From Streptomyces sp. NBRC 110028 (GTDB taxonomy: Bacteria; Actinomycetota; Actinomycetes; Streptomycetales; Streptomycetaceae), in contig NZ_BBUZ01000045.1 in NCBI RefSeq assembly GCF_001417735.1, positions 24,164 to 88,163 of the forward strand: 64,000 nt of DNA, given 5' to 3'. The notes below the pieces were generated by a model that did no database searches, was not told the origin of the DNA, and saw nothing but the letters and a program-made list of their open reading frames with translations. Of this stretch, positions 60,411 through 64,000 are shown one piece after another. The translations under genes were made by a program, and so were the position numbers. Positions within the stretch are counted from its first letter, which is position 1. The number at the start of each line of letters is the position of its first letter.

Positions 60411-60899
60411 TCAGGCCGCGCCGTGGAAGCGGCGGTGCAGCGTACGGACCTCCTCGGCGAGCACGGGATACGGGCCCGCCACCACCGCGCCGGGCACGAC
60501 CTCCCGGATCGGCAGGGCCCGGACCGGCGGCGCCGGCACGCCGAGTTCGGCGAGCCAGCCCGCCAGCTGCTCCGAGGAGCTGGCGTACACGATGCGGCCG
60601 AGCCCGACCCAGCCGTGCGCGGCGGCGCACATCGGGCAGTGCTCGCCCGAGGTGTAGACGGTGGCCGCGGCCCGCTCCGCGGGCGTCAGCCGCCCCGCCG
60701 CCCAGCGCGCCAGGGCGAACTCCGGGTGGCGGGTGTGATCACCGCCCGCCACCCGGTTGTGGTCCTCGGCCAGGACGGTCCCGTCGGCGGCGACGAGCAC
60801 CGAGCCGAAGGGTTCGTCGCCCGACTCCAGGGCCTCGGTCGCCAGCTCCACGCAGCGGCGCAGATGCCGCAGGTCGTCCTCGGTCGTGTTGTCGGCCAC
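60411..60899 (-). CDS. Nucleoside/guanine deaminase-like protein
   Basis: 162 residues of the cytidine/deoxycytidylate deaminase fold. The zinc site is PCXXC-like in SGEHCPMCAAAH and the catalytic H-X-E is HPE (HTRHPEFALARW) instead of the usual HAE/HVE; the Glu is kept. It probably deaminates a purine or pyrimidine base or nucleoside. GTG 60899 follows GGGGGAGG. It is convergent with the preceding gene. Confidence 0.83.
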   Translation of the reverse strand: MADNTTEDDLRHLRRCVELATEALESGDEPFGSVLVAADGTVLAEDHNRVAGGDHTRHPEFALARWAAGRLTPAERAAATVYTSGEHCPMCAAAHGWVGLGRIVYASSSEQLAGWLAELGVPAPPVRALPIREVVPGAVVAGPYPVLAEEVRTLHRRFHGAA

Positions 60900-60951
60900 G
60901 ATGCCTCCCCCTGGTGGTGATCCAAGGACAGCATGTCAAAAGGACAGCATG

Positions 60952-61467
60952 TCAATCCGCCAGTTCCTCGGCCAGCAGATCCATCAGCAGACCGTCGTGC
61001 CAGGTGCCGTCGGGCCCGCGCTCGTAGCGGCGCATCACGCCGACCGGACGGAACCCGGCCTTGCCGTAGGCGCGGATGGCGGCGGCGTTGTCCGCGGCCG
61101 GATCGATCACGATGCGGTGGTGGCCGTGGTCGCGGACGAGGTGCCGGGCCAGGGTGCGCACGGCGTCGGTGCCGAGCCCACGGCCGTGTACCGCCGGGTC
61201 CAGATAGATGTCGATGCTCGCGTGCCGGTAGTCGGGGTCCGTTTCGGCCGACCACTGGATCATGCCGACCACGGCCCCCTCGTACACCACGGCCAGGGTC
61301 TCGGTGTCCGGCTCGGCCAGGTCCTCCGTCACCGCCGCCACCAGGTCCTCGCCGCCCCGCCAGCGCGCGTACACCTCGGGCTTCGCGCGGATGGCGGCGA
61401 GCGTGGGGATGTCGGCGGGGACGGTGGGCCGCAAGCCCACCCGCGCGCCGTGCAGAGTCGTCCGCAT
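60952..61467 (-). CDS. GNAT acetyltransferase, aminoglycoside 6'-type
   Basis: 171 residues. It begins RTTLHGARVGLRPTV; the acetyl-CoA loop is VHGRGLGTDAV, and the end KAGFRPVGVMRRYERGPDG is typical of AAC(6')-like/RimJ-like acetyltransferases. Whether it acts on an antibiotic is not known. ATG 61467 without a clear Shine-Dalgarno. Confidence 0.83.
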   Translation of the reverse strand: MRTTLHGARVGLRPTVPADIPTLAAIRAKPEVYARWRGGEDLVAAVTEDLAEPDTETLAVVYEGAVVGMIQWSAETDPDYRHASIDIYLDPAVHGRGLGTDAVRTLARHLVRDHGHHRIVIDPAADNAAAIRAYGKAGFRPVGVMRRYERGPDGTWHDGLLMDLLAEELAD

Positions 61468-61520
61468 GGACGCCGACGATGTCAGGAAGCGGGGGTGAGC
61501 ACCAGCGGGGCGAACGCGTT

Positions 61521-62762
61521 TCAGACCCGCTCGGCCCTCTCCCGCAGCAGCCGGCGCTCGGGAGCGTTGCGGGTGAGGGAGGCGGCGCGCTCGAACTCGG
61601 CGCGGGCCTCCGCCCGCCGCCCCAGGCGCTCCAGCAGATCGCCTCGGACGCTCGGCAGCAGGTGGTAGTCGCGCAGCGCGGGGTCCGCGACCAGGGCGTC
61701 GACCAGTTCCAGCGCGGCCGCCGGGCCTTCTGCCATCGAGACGGCCACCGCCCGGTTCAGTTCCACCACCGGGGACGGGGTGAGCGCGGCCAGCCGGTCG
61801 TAGAGGGTGGTGATGGTTCCCCAGTCGGTGTCCTCGTAGCGGACCGCCCGCGCGTGGCACGCGGCGATCGCGGCCTGGAGGGCGTACGGGCCGTGGCCCG
61901 CCCGGTGCAGGGCCTCGACGCCGCGGTGGATGAGCAACCGGTTCCACCTGGCCCGGTTCTGGTCGGCGAGCAGCACCGGCGCGCCGTCCGGACCGGTGCG
62001 GGCCGGGATGCGGGAGGCCTGGAACTCCAGGAGCGCGGCCAGCCCGTGCACCTCGGGTTCCTTGGGCATGAGCCCCGCCAGCACCCGGGCCAGGCGCAGC
62101 GCGTCCTCGCACAGGGCGGGGCGCACCAGGTCGTCCCCGGCCGTCGCCGAGTAGCCCTCGTTGAAGATCAGGTAGATGACCTCCAGGACCGAGGAGAGCC
62201 GGGCGGTCCGGTCCTCGCCGTACGGCACCTCGAAGGGCACCCCGGCCTTGGCCAGAGACCGTTTCGCCCGCACGATCCGCTGGGCGACGGCCCCCTCGGA
62301 GGCCAGGAACGCGCGGGCGATCTCCTCCGTGGTCAGCCCGCCCAGCAGCCGCAGGGTCAGGGCGATCCGGGCCTCCGGCGACAGCACCGGATGGCAGGCG
62401 GTGAAGATCAGCCGCAGCAGGTCGTCGTCGATGCCGTCGGGGTCGTCGAGGGCCGCCGGATCGGGTGGCGGCACGTCCTCCAGGGCCCGCCCGACCTCGG
62501 CCAGCTTCCGCGCGTACGTCTCCTTGCGGCGTACGAGGTCGATCGCGCGGTGCTTGGCGGTGGCCATGAGCCAGGCTCCCGGCTTGTCCGGGACGCCCGA
62601 CTCCGGCCACTGTTCCAGCGCGGCGATCAGGGCATCCTGCGCGAGTTCCTCGGCGATGCCGACGTCCCGCACGATGCGGGCGACACCTGCGATGATGCGC
62701 GCGGATTCGATCCTGAAGACCGCTTCGACCGTTTCGGTCGCGTTCGCTGCCGTCACGGCCAC
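61521..62762 (-). CDS. ECF42-type RNA polymerase sigma factor
   Basis: 413 residues. Region 2 includes ELAQDALIAALEQWPESGVPDKPGAWL (in part) and AIDLVRR; region 4 is around GGLTTEEIARAFLASEGAVAQRI in part. A long TPR-like C-terminal domain (DUF6596, from about residue 190) is diagnostic of ECF42. Such sigma factors lack anti-sigma factors and are linked to DGPF/YCII genes, as here. ATG 62762, 59 bases after the DGPF gene. Confidence 0.92.
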   Translation of the reverse strand: MAVTAANATETVEAVFRIESARIIAGVARIVRDVGIAEELAQDALIAALEQWPESGVPDKPGAWLMATAKHRAIDLVRRKETYARKLAEVGRALEDVPPPDPAALDDPDGIDDDLLRLIFTACHPVLSPEARIALTLRLLGGLTTEEIARAFLASEGAVAQRIVRAKRSLAKAGVPFEVPYGEDRTARLSSVLEVIYLIFNEGYSATAGDDLVRPALCEDALRLARVLAGLMPKEPEVHGLAALLEFQASRIPARTGPDGAPVLLADQNRARWNRLLIHRGVEALHRAGHGPYALQAAIAACHARAVRYEDTDWGTITTLYDRLAALTPSPVVELNRAVAVSMAEGPAAALELVDALVADPALRDYHLLPSVRGDLLERLGRRAEARAEFERAASLTRNAPERRLLRERAERV

Positions 62763-62821
62763 CCATCAGAGCAGCCGCCCGGTGGTGCGGCAAGCGGAAC
62801 CGGATCGGTCCGGGAGCCTGA

Positions 62822-63178
62822 TCAGCCCTCGTCGATCTGGCGGACCTCGGCGGTGACGGTCCAGTAGTCCTCGTGGGTCTCCAGGAACCGCTTGGTCCAC
62901 TCCAGAGCCTCGGCCTTGTCCTTGGCCTGGATGAGGGAGTAGCCGCCGATGACCTCCTTGCTCTCGGTGAACGGCCCGTCGGTGTAGCTGATCTTGCCGC
63001 CGGACCAGGTGACCCGGGTGCCCTCGGAGGTGGGCTTGAGCCCGGCCGTGTCGAGCATGACGCCGGCCTTGGTGATCTCCTCCAGCAGGGCGCCCATGCG
63101 CTCCATCAGCTCGGGGCTGGGGCCCTCGGCGGGGGCGTTCTTCTCGTCGATGCGGATCAGGGTCAGAAAGCGCGGCAT
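62822..63178 (-). CDS. YCII/DGPF-domain protein, partner of ECF42
   Basis: 118 residues. The family motif YTDGPFTESKEVIGGY is complete, with PRFLTLIRIDE at the N-terminus. These small ferredoxin-fold proteins are co-transcribed with ECF42 sigma factors and often are their targets. ATG 63178 behind GAGGAGACACC. The upstream 168-base gap separates it from the divergent membrane protein gene. Confidence 0.92.
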   Translation of the reverse strand: MPRFLTLIRIDEKNAPAEGPSPELMERMGALLEEITKAGVMLDTAGLKPTSEGTRVTWSGGKISYTDGPFTESKEVIGGYSLIQAKDKAEALEWTKRFLETHEDYWTVTAEVRQIDEG

Positions 63179-63346
63179 GGTGTCTCCTCGGTCGCCGGGG
63201 CGGGGCCACTCCCCGCCTCTCACCCTGACGTCGAACGGGAGACACCCGGATCGACAGCTCCCCGGAAAAAACTTCCGGCGATTTCTCCGGGGCGCCGTCG
63301 GCCCCTCGACGCTTGAGGGAACCGGCCTCGTCCGGGCGGTGTCCGG

Positions 63347-63862
63347 GTGAGCATGGCGAGCTTTGTGTTGCTGGTCCTGGTCTTCGCGCCGCTCCTGATG
63401 CCGCTCGTGTGCGCGGGCGCCGCCCTGGGGCTCGCGCTGCGGGCCTCCAGGCGGCTGCCGGGCAGCGGGTGGCATCTGCCGAGCGTCACGACATGCGTGC
63501 TGGTGATGGTCATGGCGGGCGCGGCGGCGTTCGGCGCGTACGCCTGGGGGGTGATGTCGGGGTTTTATGTCCTGGATCCGGATCAGGTGTGCGCGGTGCG
63601 GGGGCTGCCGGGAGATCGCATCGTGACGCGGGCGACGCTGCCGATCAGCGCGCAGTGCGTCACGGAGGGCGGCTTGGCGGCCGAGCTGGTGCCCGGCTGG
63701 GTGAATCCGGTGATCATCGGCGGACTGGCGCTTTTCGTGCTCGCCCTCATGGCGGGAATCCTCGCGGTGACGCGTCGGCGAGCACGCGGTCACCACGGGG
63801 ACGTGACGGGGTCTTCAACTGCTGCTCTTCAAAGTCGAGTGAGTGAGCGTAACCATGTGTGA
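63347..63862 (+). CDS. Small three-helix membrane protein, unknown
   Basis: 171 residues with hydrophobic segments at about 4-28, 46-68 and 122-142; between the last two lies an outside loop with two cysteines (DQVCAVRG and SAQCVTE). No family was recognised. The last ~15 residues (LQSRVSERNHV) run to within 21 bases of an IS607-type recombinase gene, so the true C-terminus may have been changed by insertion. GTG 63347 or ATG 63353. Confidence 0.6.
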   Translation: MSMASFVLLVLVFAPLLMPLVCAGAALGLALRASRRLPGSGWHLPSVTTCVLVMVMAGAAAFGAYAWGVMSGFYVLDPDQVCAVRGLPGDRIVTRATLPISAQCVTEGGLAAELVPGWVNPVIIGGLALFVLALMAGILAVTRRRARGHHGDVTGSSTAALQSRVSERNHV

Positions 63863-64000
63863 GTGAGTGTCGTTGTCAGAGCATGAATCTCACGGAATGG
63901 GCGAAGGCTCAGGGTGTGCATCCGCAGACCGCGTATCGCTGGTTCCGTGAGGGGACGCTGCCGGTACCGGCTCAGCGGGTCGGCCCGCGCACGATCCTCG
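63863..64000 (+). mobile_element. IS607-family element, left part
   Basis: The window ends inside an element recognised by its first ORF. Repeated GAGTGAGT-like sequence precedes the ORF (63838-63870). The exact left end cannot be fixed from one side. Confidence 0.55.
63883..64000 (+). CDS. IS607-family serine recombinase (TnpA), N-terminal fragment
   Basis: The first 39 codons are present: NLTEWAKAQGVHPQTAYRWF followed by REGTLPVPAQRVGPRTIL. This is the MerR-like DNA-binding domain that opens IS607-family recombinases; the catalytic serine recombinase domain would lie beyond the window. ATG 63883. A tnpB gene normally follows. Confidence 0.78.
   Translation, partial: MNLTEWAKAQGVHPQTAYRWFREGTLPVPAQRVGPRTIL

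Overview
This 64 kb window is a high-GC actinomycete chromosome segment, almost certainly Streptomyces. The evidence is the dense GC-rich coding with frequent GTG starts, a hopanoid cluster, secreted chitinase, chitosanase and xyloglucanase genes with Streptomyces-type operators, XRE/DUF397/HATPase regulator sets, and an infC-rpmI-rplT ... pheS-pheT block next to a glutamine-synthetase-like gene, as I remember around SCO1594-SCO1613 of S. coelicolor. No rRNA, tRNA or CRISPR array was found.

Layout. 1-5.3 kb: 3' end of a hopanoid operon (shc fragment, hpnG, hpnH, dxs, hpnO), tightly coupled, leading to aminobacteriohopanetriol. 5.3-10.7 kb: a serpin ending inside a structured 17-bp-inverted-repeat element, a tyrosine phosphatase, a GH36 alpha-galactosidase and an SGNH hydrolase. 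10.7-13.3 kb: a regulator set of HATPase anti-sigma-like protein, XRE/DUF5753 regulator, DUF397 protein and SAM methyltransferase. 13.3-19.6 kb (minus): the STM4011-STM4015 gene set, comprising two radical SAM proteins, an alkaline-phosphatase-fold hydrolase, an ATP-grasp protein and two leucine-rich-repeat paralogues. It is the best candidate for an undescribed system here. 19.8-21.3 kb (plus): a small GEVTGHAH protein paired with a DUF6745 protein.

21.3-25.6 kb: GH19 chitinase with a DasR-like operator, GNAT, metallo-hydrolase, GH46 chitosanase with its palindromic operator. 25.6-32.4 kb: a gamma-glutamylation catabolic cluster (class I amidotransferase hydrolase, APC permease and FadR regulator on minus; glutamine-synthetase-like ligase, aldehyde dehydrogenase and SDR on plus) forming a plausible ethanolamine-type route. 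32.4-40.5 kb: DUF2510 protein, alanine-racemase-fold enzyme, mycosin pair, class A beta-lactamase-like lipoprotein, SseB protein with a 48-bp repeat, aquaporin and DUF1844 protein.

40.5-48.6 kb: translation genes. infC has a probable ATC start and a long leader with a terminator-like hairpin; rpmI, rplT, a SpoU-type rRNA methyltransferase, an orphan PAS histidine kinase and pheST follow. 48.6-53.0 kb: SpoIIE-type phosphatase, NsdA-like regulator, NUDIX hydrolase, a small tail-anchored protein, and a 3-hydroxybutyryl-CoA dehydrogenase whose stop lies in a hexanucleotide repeat giving seven in-frame TAGs. 53.1-57.2 kb: GH74 xyloglucanase under a perfect CebR box, a Tat-exported GHL10 hydrolase and a DUF1918 protein. 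57.2-64 kb: EamA exporter and MocR regulator with overlapping divergent start codons, a histidine-phosphatase-fold pseudoenzyme, a deaminase, GNAT, an ECF42 sigma factor with its DGPF partner, a small membrane protein, and the start of an IS607-family recombinase at the window edge.
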